Shown piece by piece: positions 16,991 to 24,822 of a stretch of 64,000 nt of DNA. Made by a program: the position numbers and the translations under genes. The notes below the pieces were generated by a model that did no database searches, had not been told where the DNA came from, and saw only the letters and a program-made list of their open reading frames with translations. Within the stretch, counting starts at the first letter, position 1. Every line of letters begins with the position of its first letter. Source of the DNA: a virus; IMG/VR virus record IMGVR_UViG_3300025438_000007, positions 45,120 through 109,119 of that record. One strand, given 5' to 3'.

Positions 16991-17353
16991 TCATGTGTTT
17001 ATCCATTTTTTAATCAACTCAGGCTTTATTGAGTATCCAGTGTAATTCCCATCACTTTTCTCCATTCGCTTCAAAGGCGGCAGGTAATCTCCCTCTGGAG
17101 TTCTAACCACCACTCTACTTGCTCCATCAAAAAACTGATGGAGCAAAACTCCTCCATCAGGAAAAATGGTTACGGATTTTAACTCGCGGTAAATCTCACC
17201 ATCGTCTTCATGATTGCGATAGACTTTTTTCAGAGTGTTGTCTGTGAAATGGTAAGCGTACTTTATTTCCCCACACTTGTATTCAATGTATTCATAGAGA
17301 TTTCCTTGTCTATCATACTTGAACACACAGTCTTTTTCAGATATTCCCTGCAT
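16991..17353 (-). CDS. protein with MORN/WG-like beta repeats, unknown function
   Basis: A 120-residue, beta-rich protein. Its short units read like toxin-antitoxin or MORN-type strands (FKYDRQGNLYEYIEYKCGEI, YHFTDNTLKKVYRN, VTIFPDGGVLLHQFFDG). No catalytic residues are recognised. It lies 36 bases after the stop of the large PcfJ-like gene and may be co-transcribed with it. Confidence 0.6.
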   Translation of the reverse strand: MQGISEKDCVFKYDRQGNLYEYIEYKCGEIKYAYHFTDNTLKKVYRNHEDDGEIYRELKSVTIFPDGGVLLHQFFDGASRVVVRTPEGDYLPPLKRMEKSDGNYTGYSIKPELIKKWINT

Positions 17354-17389
17354 GCTTCTCTGATTTAAACCAAAAAAAACTTGAATTAA

Positions 17390-19441
17390 TCATAGCTCAA
17401 TATTTGATAAGTCGAGAGTGTCATCTCCTCGATACTTAATGTCTGTGATTCGTCTGATTGCTATTCCTTTCATCTCTAACCAGTCTCGCACTTCTTTAAT
17501 GACTCTGTCGGATGCGTGAGTATTGTTTTTCCCTTTTAAGGCGTCAAATACAATTCCATCATAGTAATCTATTGTCAAGCCCAAAGTGAACCTTAGTTGC
17601 TCCCCTTGTTTAATTGGTTTTCCAGATACAAGCAACTTGCAAACCAGCATTTCGTCATCCAGGGTTTTTTGTGCATATCGCCCAGCTGAATGGTCCATTT
17701 CCTGTCCTTCTTGAACAAAATCATGAAACGTGTCGAGGATTTTGATTCTAACTTTTCCTTCATACTCTGGCGGTAGCTCCTCTAAGATTCTATACTTATC
17801 GACAATCTCTGTGAGTGCGCCGTTGTTTCCTTCCTCTGATTTAGAGAAATAGTTTTGTTGAGTCATAATTCCGTCGTGGAATTTAACGAGCGCATCATAT
17901 TTTTTTATTTTATTGAAGAATTTGCTTCTTACAAAATTCTTCTTATGTTCTTCGTCTACAATTCGGTATAGATACTCGATAGCCATAATGGCATCGTCGT
18001 AAAACGCAAAATCAAAGTCCTCTACTACTCTGTAGTCCAAGCTTTCTTGGATGACTCCTTTTTCGTCAACGAACGCATGCTTCTTAGATTCTTCCTGTAC
18101 AAACGAAATGACGATATTAAATATTTGAGTCATCTCTTTTTCATCACATTCTCTTCTGTGATAAATTCTGTCAATAATCGCCACTAAGAATTCTTTCGGA
18201 TGCTTTTGCATCAACGAGATTAGTTTCTTCTTGTCTATGAACTTGAAAAATCTAATAAGCTTTTCGTATTCTTTAAATGAGTCTATTCGTTTAAAGATAA
18301 ACTTAGAGATTGCACCATCCTCAATCGCCTCTTTTACGTTCATATCACCTTTTTTCTGTCCACGCTGTGCACGGGCAAGTTGAAGAGCTTTTTCATAAGC
18401 CCTCTGATTTCGAACTTTTATAGTCATCTCCTTCTCGTCACCGTGGGAAACAATTAGTTCTGAGCTATCGTCGGACTGGTCCTCAAGCTTCATTTCTACG
18501 TCTGTCTTGTAGATAAAGTCTCTAACGTTTCTATCTTCCCCAGATATGTCGTCATTGACTTGGTCGATATAGTTTTTTATGAGGAAGTTAAATATTGCCA
18601 ATGGTGATGTGACTTCTGCTGCTTGAATCTCTTCCAACGATGGAAGATGGCATTTCACCATTACATCATACAGGAACTCGGCTCCTTTAGTGATGGCCAC
18701 AGTGGACAGGTTACTATAGAGTCTAACTGCCATGAATATCGACAAGACTTTCTGAAGCTCTCCGAACCCTGTGTCTTTACTTCCTCTGATTTTAGAGATA
18801 ATCTCTTGCATGACGTGAATTGAATCAGCATCAGGAACAAAGTTCGCTAGAGAGTTTATGAAGTGGTGAAGATTATGAAGACCAATAACGTATTCGGAAT
18901 CTCTCGACAAGAAGTCTTGACACACTGAGGTAATATCACTGAGGTCTATTTTGAACTCTTCGTCTGAGTCTATGCTTTTATAAGTGGCCGAACTATCGAT
19001 TTTGCTAAATGAGAGTTTTTTATATTTGACAGCTGTGTCATACCCTTCGTCATCTCTTACAAATCGCACGTGATAATAGTAAATGAAGAGGTTGTCTGCG
19101 TCGGTGTCCGTGTGGAACCCTGATGCAAACGTTTGACCCTCGCTCACTAAGTATTTTTTATCTAATGGGTGGACATAATTTGTTTTACACTTAGGGCACG
19201 TTGTTCCCTGGTGTATAGCCATTTTAATGTCGTTGAACATCTCTGAAAACTCTTCTAAGTATTCTTTCTGGTCGTCCTGCACTAAATCAGTAACGTTATC
19301 TAAGGAGTTAAATTCATCAATATCCGATGAGAAGTGATTTCCACACCTGCAATGAAAGTGGTCTTCTTCTTCTTTTTCATATGTGAAAGCGAACTTATTT
19401 TTGAGATTTATAATCTCTGGAAGCTGGCTGATTTGCGTCAT
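17390..19441 (-). CDS. large PcfJ-like protein with N-terminal zinc ribbon
   Basis: A 683-residue protein. Cys31-x-Cys33 and Cys82-x-x-Cys85 form a probable zinc ribbon at the N-terminus. The centre is helical and charged. Residues about 545-665 follow the PcfJ pattern: VRIKILDTFHDFVQEGQEMD-H584, then SAGRY, then RFTLGLTI, then DALKGKNNTHASDRVIKEV and a terminal helix (DWLEMKG). The usual HC pair is HS here. This architecture (zinc ribbon plus PcfJ) also occurs in plasmid and phage proteins of unknown role. The IS605-type relic lies within 20 bases upstream, so the promoter may now be inside that element. Confidence 0.7.
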   Translation of the reverse strand: MTQISQLPEIINLKNKFAFTYEKEEEDHFHCRCGNHFSSDIDEFNSLDNVTDLVQDDQKEYLEEFSEMFNDIKMAIHQGTTCPKCKTNYVHPLDKKYLVSEGQTFASGFHTDTDADNLFIYYYHVRFVRDDEGYDTAVKYKKLSFSKIDSSATYKSIDSDEEFKIDLSDITSVCQDFLSRDSEYVIGLHNLHHFINSLANFVPDADSIHVMQEIISKIRGSKDTGFGELQKVLSIFMAVRLYSNLSTVAITKGAEFLYDVMVKCHLPSLEEIQAAEVTSPLAIFNFLIKNYIDQVNDDISGEDRNVRDFIYKTDVEMKLEDQSDDSSELIVSHGDEKEMTIKVRNQRAYEKALQLARAQRGQKKGDMNVKEAIEDGAISKFIFKRIDSFKEYEKLIRFFKFIDKKKLISLMQKHPKEFLVAIIDRIYHRRECDEKEMTQIFNIVISFVQEESKKHAFVDEKGVIQESLDYRVVEDFDFAFYDDAIMAIEYLYRIVDEEHKKNFVRSKFFNKIKKYDALVKFHDGIMTQQNYFSKSEEGNNGALTEIVDKYRILEELPPEYEGKVRIKILDTFHDFVQEGQEMDHSAGRYAQKTLDDEMLVCKLLVSGKPIKQGEQLRFTLGLTIDYYDGIVFDALKGKNNTHASDRVIKEVRDWLEMKGIAIRRITDIKYRGDDTLDLSNIEL

Positions 19442-19457
19442 TGTAACTTAATTTTAT

Positions 19458-19747
19458 ATGATTTAGCGTAAAACTCACTCATCGCTTTTTAGCGTGGGTG
19501 AGATGTAAGCGTTTTTTTTATATATTTACAAATAAGTTCTTTTTCGTTGTTTGCATAAAATCATAAGCGAAACAAAATATTAAGCTGTGGGTTGGGGACC
19601 AACTTCGCAGGATAAACAAAAAGGCGGTGAGGCGTTGCCATTGGGCAAGTCTACGAAACGCTGTAAATTCTGAATATGTATCTGCTCTTTGCATTTATAT
19701 TTTTTTTAGAAGCCCTTCCATCAGCTTGCTGTGGATGGGTAGTTCAC
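19458..19747 (+). mobile_element. divergent IS200/IS605-type orphan element, copy 3
   Basis: About 290 bp without a coding gene. The left end has the GCGTAAAAC box and an imperfect hairpin (19474-19502). The interior keeps GTTTGCATAAAA and GGTGAGGCGTTGCC...GGCAAGTCTACGA. The right end has GAAGCCC, a hairpin (19713-19739) and TAGTTCAC. It follows TTTTAT, as in copies 1 and 2. Compared with them it has a ~45-base AT-rich insert before GAAGCCC and many substitutions, so it is an older relative. Several stem positions differ in a pairing-preserving way (TTGCC/GGCAA here, TTGCT/GGTGA in the others). The 19442-19825 gap holds nothing else except the terminator. Confidence 0.7.
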
Positions 19748-19770
19748 AGAATATAATCAGTTACTTCAAT

Positions 19771-19810
19771 AAAACAAAAAAGAGACTTAAATTAGTCTCT
19801 TTTTTGTTTT
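19771..19810 (-). terminator. bidirectional terminator
   Basis: A perfect 17-bp inverted repeat (AAAACAAAAAAGAGACT / AGTCTCTTTTTTGTTTT, loop TAAATT) lies 16 bases downstream of the -1-frame stop of the gene at 20077-20766. The A/T tracts on both sides allow termination on either strand. Confidence 0.85.
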
Positions 19811-19825
19811 ATATTTTATTGGTGT

Positions 19826-20083
19826 TTAGAAGCCTGGCTGTTCAAAGTTGATTCCAGCAATCTCATCAGGCGCTGCTCCTGCGTTTGGTGCTAAATCTGT
19901 GAGATTTGACTCTAAAGCAGCATTAACGCCACGTGTGAATCCTTTTCCAATGTCTATCAGAACAGATGGATTTGAACGCTCTTCCCACTCAAGCGTGTCA
20001 AGGTATTCTTTAAAAGCGCTCTCGCCTTCTTGGCTGGCATGTAAAGCCTGTTCACCTGCTCCAAGTGTGCCTTCACTTAATCT
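19826..20083 (-). CDS. -1-frame extension of the 20077-20766 gene
   Basis: An 85-codon frame with no start codon. It begins R-L-S-E-G at the end of the A9 run, continues as clearly protein-like sequence (ESAFKEYLDTLEWEERSNPS, DIGKGFTRGVNAALESNLTD) and ends QPGF-stop at 19828-19826, just before a terminator. The frame is closed by TAA immediately upstream of the A-run, so it can only be reached from the 229-residue frame. Routes are a -1 slip on AAAAAAAAA, transcript slippage, or one A missing from the assembly. Confidence 0.7.
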   Translation of the reverse strand, partial: RLSEGTLGAGEQALHASQEGESAFKEYLDTLEWEERSNPSVLIDIGKGFTRGVNAALESNLTDLAPNAGAAPDEIAGINFEQPGF

Positions 20084-20766
20084 TTTTTTTTAGACTCCAT
20101 TAGAGTCGCAACTTTCTCAGCCTGGATTTTAGTCCATTCTAGCAATTCATTTCTATTCTTGAAGGTAAACCCTTCTTTCGGCATCTCAATTGCTTTAGCT
20201 ATAGCTTCTGGAACTGCTTCATTTTGTGCATCTTCGTGAACATCTGCTCCGTTCATCCCGACATTTGTTGCCTGGTCTGAGCTTAGATTTCCTTTTGCAC
20301 CGACAAAAGTTTTTGTCCCTTCGTCAACTTCCTTGTCCATAGAGTTCATTTTTGCTTCGCCATCTTTATCAAATGGTTCACCTTTCTCTTTGGTAGGGTT
20401 TGATTTTTTTGAATCAAAGTTTGCAGTTTTTTGACCAGCTGTGGCCGATTGGTCACTTGAAAGGTCTCCACCTGCGTTAACTTTAACCGCAGTAGACGCC
20501 GCTCCGTCACAGCCAGCCTCTTTGTCCATTGTATTCATGGCAACGTTCATAGGGTCTTTGGCAGCAACTTTCGCTGATTTAGTTTCCTCGTTTCCACCAA
20601 TGTTCTTAACTTTGGCTTCTGGATTTGCGCTTGCTCCACCAACCATCTTGTTCATAACAACATCAGTTGGATTGCCTGCTGCTTTTATCTCGTCAGCCTC
20701 GATTAGCCTTTGAGCTTGTCCGTGGATGTATCTTACGAGGTCTTCTTTTCTGATTTGCTTAGACAT
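20077..20766 (-). CDS. virion-type protein, 0-frame product of a frameshifted gene
   Basis: A 229-residue 0-frame product. It starts MSKQIRKEDLVRYIHGQAQR, the 'IRKEDL' helix shared by several virion-region proteins. The middle is low-complexity with a repeated unit (NMTMDKE / NAGGDLSSDQSA and KGNLSSDQATN). The C-terminal part (GFTFKNRNELLEWTKIQAEK) is folded-looking. The 0-frame ends ...KKKD-stop at an A9 run. An 85-residue extension continues in the -1 frame, giving a product of about 313 residues. It has a late-type motif at 20798-20805. Function unknown; virion association is inferred. Confidence 0.75.
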   Translation of the reverse strand: MSKQIRKEDLVRYIHGQAQRLIEADEIKAAGNPTDVVMNKMVGGASANPEAKVKNIGGNEETKSAKVAAKDPMNVAMNTMDKEAGCDGAASTAVKVNAGGDLSSDQSATAGQKTANFDSKKSNPTKEKGEPFDKDGEAKMNSMDKEVDEGTKTFVGAKGNLSSDQATNVGMNGADVHEDAQNEAVPEAIAKAIEMPKEGFTFKNRNELLEWTKIQAEKVATLMESKKKD

Positions 20767-20797
20767 GTGTATTCGTTTTGTTTGCTAGAATTCCCTC

Positions 20798-20805
20798 ATA
20801 AATAG
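20798..20805 (-). promoter_or_regulatory. late-promoter-like motif CTATTTAT
   Basis: Minus strand reads TTGCTATTTATGAGG, 31 bases before the ATG at 20766. Confidence 0.6.
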
Positions 20806-20856
20806 CAAGGAAAACAACAAATTCAATTTTTACGAAACTTTTATAGACAACCTCCG

Positions 20857-20864
20857 TATATTAG
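20857..20864 (+). promoter_or_regulatory. TATATTAG promoter-like element before the tRNA-like RNA
   Basis: Plus strand reads CCGTATATTAGAAG. Its end is 7 bases before the 5' base of the tRNA-like acceptor stem, as expected for a -10/-7 element with transcription starting at or next to the RNA's 5' end. Confidence 0.5.
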
Positions 20865-20871
20865 AAGTAAA

Positions 20872-20948
20872 TAGCGTGATGTGGAAGTAAGACTCTCATT
20901 AAGTCTTTGGGGGATACCCCTGCTGCTGTTCGATTCAGCACACGCTAC
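20872..20948 (+). tRNA. tRNA-like RNA lacking a D arm (anticodon-like loop CAU)
   Basis: A 76-nt RNA plus a discriminator C. The acceptor stem TAGCGTG (20872-20878) pairs perfectly with CACGCTA (20941-20947). The T arm is TGCTG-TTCGATT-CAGCA (20924-20940), with a canonical T loop exactly adjacent to the acceptor strand. Between them are a 6-bp stem (20889-20894 with 20902-20907) with a 7-nt loop CTCATTA, whose positions 34-36 would read CAU, and a GGGG-ATA-CCCC variable-arm-like hairpin (20910-20920). Only 10 nt (20879-20888) remain where the D arm should be, and base 37 is U. CCA is not encoded. It could be a degenerate tRNA, a D-armless tRNA-Met/Ile2 mimic or a tmRNA-like decoy. Confidence 0.65.
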
Positions 20949-20974
20949 TAAAAAAAATATAACTCAAAAAGCAT

Positions 20975-22696
20975 ATGAATATAGTTAAGACTATTCTACT
21001 TGGAGGTATTGTTTACTTCTGTGTTTATTTTGGACTTCCAACTTGGAAAATGGACAACCCCAACATGTGGCTTACATTTTTGTTTTGGGGAATTTGTGTC
21101 ACAGTATTAGGGATAAATTGGTCTAAAAGCAAAGCCACACCTTTCACTTGGGTAGGGGTAATAATTAGTGTTTTAACAATAACTGTGCTTCTTTTACAGT
21201 CGATAGGGGGGAATCGATGGTTAAATGACGAAAAATATCGAGATTTAATTGGGGTAGTGGAATATAAAGTATATTCAGATGAGGTGGCTCCAATTGACCA
21301 GTCAAAGATATTTGTTATACCGCCATCAACTGCTTTATTACTCGGCCAGAAGTCTCTTGTAGACCCAGAAGATACCACTGAAAACGTAGTTGGGTCTCAA
21401 GTTGAGATTGGTGAGTACGTTCTCCAGGAGGTTAATCAAGGGATTTACTATGTCGCTCCAACGCTTCACACAAGCTATTGGAAATGGCGTAGCAACAAAC
21501 AAGGCACACCAGGATATGTAATGGTGAATGCTGTTGATGAGAAAGATATTCAATACATAGACACGTACAACATTGTGTATCAACCAAAGGCTTGTTTTGA
21601 CCAGAACTTGGAAAGGCACCTGTGGTTGAGCGGGTATTCGACAACTTATTTGACAGATTATCAGTTTGAAATTGACGACATGGGAAAGCCATATTGGGTT
21701 GTGACTATGTATGACAGAACTATTGGTATGTCAGGGAAAGAGGTTTCTGGATGTTTAGTTGTAGACGCTGAAACTGGGGAAATAGAACAGTACACCACTA
21801 AAGAGGCTCCTGATTGGGTGGACAGGGTCCAGCCATCTCATATAATCCATGAACAACTGGTCGACTGGGGTTCTTTAGCAATGGGTTACATTAATTGGGA
21901 TGATAAAAACAGAAAGAAAATCACAAATGACATGAGTGTTGTTTACGGAAACGATGGAGATTGCTACTATTATACAGGTGTAACTTCTGTTGGGAAAGAC
22001 GATGCTACTATTGGATTTATTGAAGTTAACACAAAAACTAAGAAAACCATTTTTTACAAAAAAGCAGGAGCCACCGAAGACGCTGCAATGAAGAGTGCTA
22101 ATGATATGTATGCTGACCTTGGCTATAAAGCCACTTTTCCTAAAACATATAATGTTAATGGGGAGCCAACATACATAATGGGCATGCAAGCTTCCTCAGG
22201 CATGATTAAGGCCGTCTGTATGGTTAACGTTGAAAACTATAATACTGTCGGAAATGGGGAGACTATAGGTTCAGCACTGCGCGATTACCGAGGCAAGTTA
22301 ACTAGAAATATGCATGATGCTATATTATCTGAGGACATTGAAAAAGATTTAGCTTTGCATGTCATACAAAGAATTAGGCAGGATGCTGAAAGTGGGATGT
22401 TCTATTTACTTTTTGAAGGTCAGGATAAAATCACCACTGTTGATGGAGTAAGTTTCCAAGAGGTTTTTTTAAGCGAAAGACAGGATTCAGTAGTTGTAGG
22501 AGTTATGCCTTCTGAATCGGAAACAGAATCGGCTGTCTATTTTGACAACATTAACTTAGACATTCAAGTGTCCGACAAACAAGAAGAGTTAGAGTTTAAT
22601 TTAAAAAATCCAGTAATTTACGATAATGGTAATGAGACGGCCTTGCCTACGGGAAATAAAAAAGATTCTCGAAAAAAAGGTATACTTCCGAATTAA
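20975..22696 (+). CDS. membrane protein with large extracytoplasmic domain
   Basis: A 573-residue protein. Three hydrophobic segments lie near residues 4-22, 31-48 and 58-76, followed by about 490 soluble residues. The soluble part has repeated modules with the rhythm of PepSY-like propeptide domains (GCLVVDAETGEIEQY, TIGFIEVNTKTKKTIFY), each a strand ending in 'value-asn/asp-x-x-thr/lys-gly'. It resembles large cell-envelope proteins of host type rather than virion proteins. It starts 26 bases after the tRNA-like RNA and is followed by IF-3 after 33 bases. Role unknown; possibly an envelope-modifying or superinfection-type protein. Confidence 0.65.
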   Translation: MNIVKTILLGGIVYFCVYFGLPTWKMDNPNMWLTFLFWGICVTVLGINWSKSKATPFTWVGVIISVLTITVLLLQSIGGNRWLNDEKYRDLIGVVEYKVYSDEVAPIDQSKIFVIPPSTALLLGQKSLVDPEDTTENVVGSQVEIGEYVLQEVNQGIYYVAPTLHTSYWKWRSNKQGTPGYVMVNAVDEKDIQYIDTYNIVYQPKACFDQNLERHLWLSGYSTTYLTDYQFEIDDMGKPYWVVTMYDRTIGMSGKEVSGCLVVDAETGEIEQYTTKEAPDWVDRVQPSHIIHEQLVDWGSLAMGYINWDDKNRKKITNDMSVVYGNDGDCYYYTGVTSVGKDDATIGFIEVNTKTKKTIFYKKAGATEDAAMKSANDMYADLGYKATFPKTYNVNGEPTYIMGMQASSGMIKAVCMVNVENYNTVGNGETIGSALRDYRGKLTRNMHDAILSEDIEKDLALHVIQRIRQDAESGMFYLLFEGQDKITTVDGVSFQEVFLSERQDSVVVGVMPSESETESAVYFDNINLDIQVSDKQEELEFNLKNPVIYDNGNETALPTGNKKDSRKKGILPN

Positions 22697-22701
22697 CAGC
22701 C

Positions 22702-22709
22702 ATATTTAT
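22702..22709 (+). promoter_or_regulatory. late-promoter-like motif ATATTTAT before IF-3
   Basis: Plus strand reads GCCATATTTATAAC, 20 bases before the ATG at 22730. It lies in the short gap after the membrane-protein gene. Confidence 0.5.
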
Positions 22710-22729
22710 AACAAATTCAATACACCAAT

Positions 22730-23296
22730 ATGCGACGAGGCAAAAAAGCCCAACCTAAGAGACAGGATAAATTCACACACAGAGTCAACCATCAGATTAA
22801 AGTACTAGAGGTACGGTTAACAGGTGATAGTGACAAGTTTGTATCAGGAGAAGTGTATAAGACCGAAGAAGCTAAAAACATAGCGGCAAGTCTTGAGCTT
22901 GATTTAATAGAGATTTCCCCAAACGCAAAGCCTCCTGTATGTAGAATTATAGAGCTTGGTAAATTTAAATATGAAATCAAAAAGAAGGCGCGAGAGCAAG
23001 AAGCTAAGCAGCGAATAGCAAAAGTTGAAACAAAAGAGATTCGTTTAGGGCCAACAACTGGTCCAGGTGACTTAGACTTTAAACGCGCTCATGCAATCAG
23101 CTTCCTGGAGGATGGAAACATTGTCCGTCTAAGCATGTTTTTCCGTGGCAGAATGATTGCAAATAAAGAAATTGGCCAAAAGCTAATGCTAGAGTTTGCG
23201 TCCTCCCTTGAAAGCTATGGGATACCGTTAGCGTTACCTAAGTTCGAAGGAAAAAGACTAAAAGTGGATATTAAGCCCAAGCCTAAACAAAAATAA
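22730..23296 (+). CDS. infC: translation initiation factor IF-3
   Basis: A 188-residue, full-length IF-3 (bacterial IF-3 is about 170-200). The N-domain has VLEVRLTG, LELDLIEISPNAKPPVC and the KFKYEIKKKAREQEAKQ start of the linker. The C-domain has ETKEIRLGPTTGPGDLDFKR, ISFLEDGNIVRLSMFFRGR, and LPKFEGKRL before a Lys-rich tail. IF-3 binds the 30S subunit, blocks 50S joining and checks the start codon and initiator tRNA. FFRGR and GPTT/LPKFEGKR read closest to Bacteroidota IF-3. FRGR is followed by Met where Glu or Ser is usual. It starts with ATG and has no SD. Capture from a host is inferred. Confidence 0.95.
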   Translation: MRRGKKAQPKRQDKFTHRVNHQIKVLEVRLTGDSDKFVSGEVYKTEEAKNIAASLELDLIEISPNAKPPVCRIIELGKFKYEIKKKAREQEAKQRIAKVETKEIRLGPTTGPGDLDFKRAHAISFLEDGNIVRLSMFFRGRMIANKEIGQKLMLEFASSLESYGIPLALPKFEGKRLKVDIKPKPKQK

Positions 23297-23306
23297 GAAA
23301 CTGCCG

Positions 23307-23498
23307 ATGAACGAGATGAAACTGAGACTTGACGAACTCTTGATGGAGATGTACATCCCAAATGAGCGCAAAGACCTTAATTTCATCTCTAATATTCGCT
23401 GGCTTCTTGGAAATCTAGGAATATATAACTCTGATTCTGAGGGTTATGATGAAGCTTTAGACCTTCTTAGAACGCTTACTAGAAAAATGCGTAGTTAA
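23307..23498 (+). CDS. small protein of unknown function downstream of IF-3
   Basis: A 63-residue helical, charged protein (KLRLDELLMEMYIPNERKDL, YDEALDLLRTLTRKMRS). It starts 10 bases after the IF-3 stop, so the two are very likely co-transcribed. It meets the convergent gene tail to tail, with 4 bases shared. No family recognised. A role alongside IF-3 is possible from linkage alone. Confidence 0.6.
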   Translation: MNEMKLRLDELLMEMYIPNERKDLNFISNIRWLLGNLGIYNSDSEGYDEALDLLRTLTRKMRS

Positions 23499-24433
23499 TA
23501 TTTTCGTTTTTTAGGACTAACTTTACGTTCTTTTAGAGCTGTAAAATTTCCTTTGGCTGTCTCAATTGTTGTGAGTTCGAAATATTTGTCGTCTTTCTTT
23601 AGCAGCTCAACAAGTGTTCCATCTTTTTTCTTGAATGTTACTCTTTCAAACACATATTTACTGCGTTCAGTCTTGATGTGCTCAGCAAGTACTGATTTTA
23701 CAGTTTTTGATGCAATTTCTTCAGCAATCTCACGAATAATAGCTTCATTCATGTGATACATATAATTCTGGTGCGCTTTATAGTCCTTACGCACCTCTGG
23801 AGTAGATTCTGCAACTGGAGAAACTTCTGAAGCAAACCCTTGTTTATCGCTAGCGAAATCTCTATATGAGAGAGCATTTGATTTAGCTGGTTGTTGTTGA
23901 ACAGGCGACTGAGTAAGCGGCTGCTCCATCTCAGTTTGTTTTTGTTGCAATCTGTTCTGTAATTGATTGGAAACATTCATTGCGTTCCAATTTGGGCCAT
24001 AATTGTCAAGATTAGCTCCAATTTCTCCTCTTGGGCTCATTGAAAGCCTTGCACCACCACCGCTACCGTAGTCTGGGTCAAACATTTTATCGATAGCGCT
24101 CAACTCTGAGTCATTACTTCTATCCACTCCTGATGAAAAATCAGCAACCGAAACTTTTTTGTCTTCGTCTACTGGGGCTCCGTTGTGGGGTTTTACTGGA
24201 ATAGGATTGAATCCAGATGGTCCTGTTTTAGACTTTTTTGAAAACATTTCCTGGTACTTTTGACGAAACTGTCCACTAAGGACATCGCCATATTGTCTTC
24301 TAACGGCTGGTGAATGTGCGTTCCCATTTACATCCCCCTCAGTAAGACCTCCTCCCACAGGTCCTTTGTACCCCAATGTCTGGAGTCTGTTATATCTTTC
24401 GTCTTGTAAGGTTTGATGATTCTGCTGATTCAT
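23495..24433 (-). CDS. probable virion protein, disordered with folded C-terminus
   Basis: A 312-residue protein. The first ~200 residues are Gln/Ser/Pro/Gly-rich and probably unstructured (LQQKQTEMEQPLTQSPVQQQ). The C-terminal ~110 residues look folded: MNEAIIREIAEEIASKTVKS, then a strand-rich end (ERVTFKKKDGTLVELLKKDD). No family recognised. It overlaps the upstream gene's stop by one base and ends the operon that starts at 27645. Structural or ejected role inferred from the operon. Confidence 0.6.
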   Translation of the reverse strand: MNQQNHQTLQDERYNRLQTLGYKGPVGGGLTEGDVNGNAHSPAVRRQYGDVLSGQFRQKYQEMFSKKSKTGPSGFNPIPVKPHNGAPVDEDKKVSVADFSSGVDRSNDSELSAIDKMFDPDYGSGGGARLSMSPRGEIGANLDNYGPNWNAMNVSNQLQNRLQQKQTEMEQPLTQSPVQQQPAKSNALSYRDFASDKQGFASEVSPVAESTPEVRKDYKAHQNYMYHMNEAIIREIAEEIASKTVKSVLAEHIKTERSKYVFERVTFKKKDGTLVELLKKDDKYFELTTIETAKGNFTALKERKVSPKKRKY

Positions 24434-24822
24434 TATCTAGGTAGTTCTGGGTTGTTTTCGTCATGGAGGCGAATGTTGCAAATTTTGAAATCATGTAGAA
24501 AGAAAAAACGGTGATATACTATTTTATCTTCCGTAGATTCTTCTTCGTCAATACTCTCTCCCTTGTAAATAGCTTCAAATAGTGAATATTGGACGTCGCT
24601 CATTGTTAGACGACAAGTGAGAGAGCTGGGTCGAGATATTTCTCTAGATTTCCTGAATTTCACTTTTCCAACAAAATCGTTCATCATTATTTTGAACTCA
24701 ATGTAACTTTCTTGTTCTACTTGTTGGTAAGTAACGGAGTCTCCATAGAACTCCTCAAACTTATTAGTGCTTCCATCGAACTCAAGGTCGACTAATGCTT
24801 CTATTGGTTGTTTTTTTGCCAT
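24433..24822 (-). CDS. protein of unknown function
   Basis: A 129-residue mixed alpha/beta protein (ALVDLEFDGSTNKFEEFYG, CRLTMSDVQYSLFEAIYKGE, YHRFFFLHDFKICNIRL). It has two cysteines and no motif I recognise. The start overlaps the preceding gene by 41 bases in another frame, and the stop overlaps the next ATG by one base. Confidence 0.6.
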   Translation of the reverse strand: MAKKQPIEALVDLEFDGSTNKFEEFYGDSVTYQQVEQESYIEFKIMMNDFVGKVKFRKSREISRPSSLTCRLTMSDVQYSLFEAIYKGESIDEEESTEDKIVYHRFFFLHDFKICNIRLHDENNPELPR

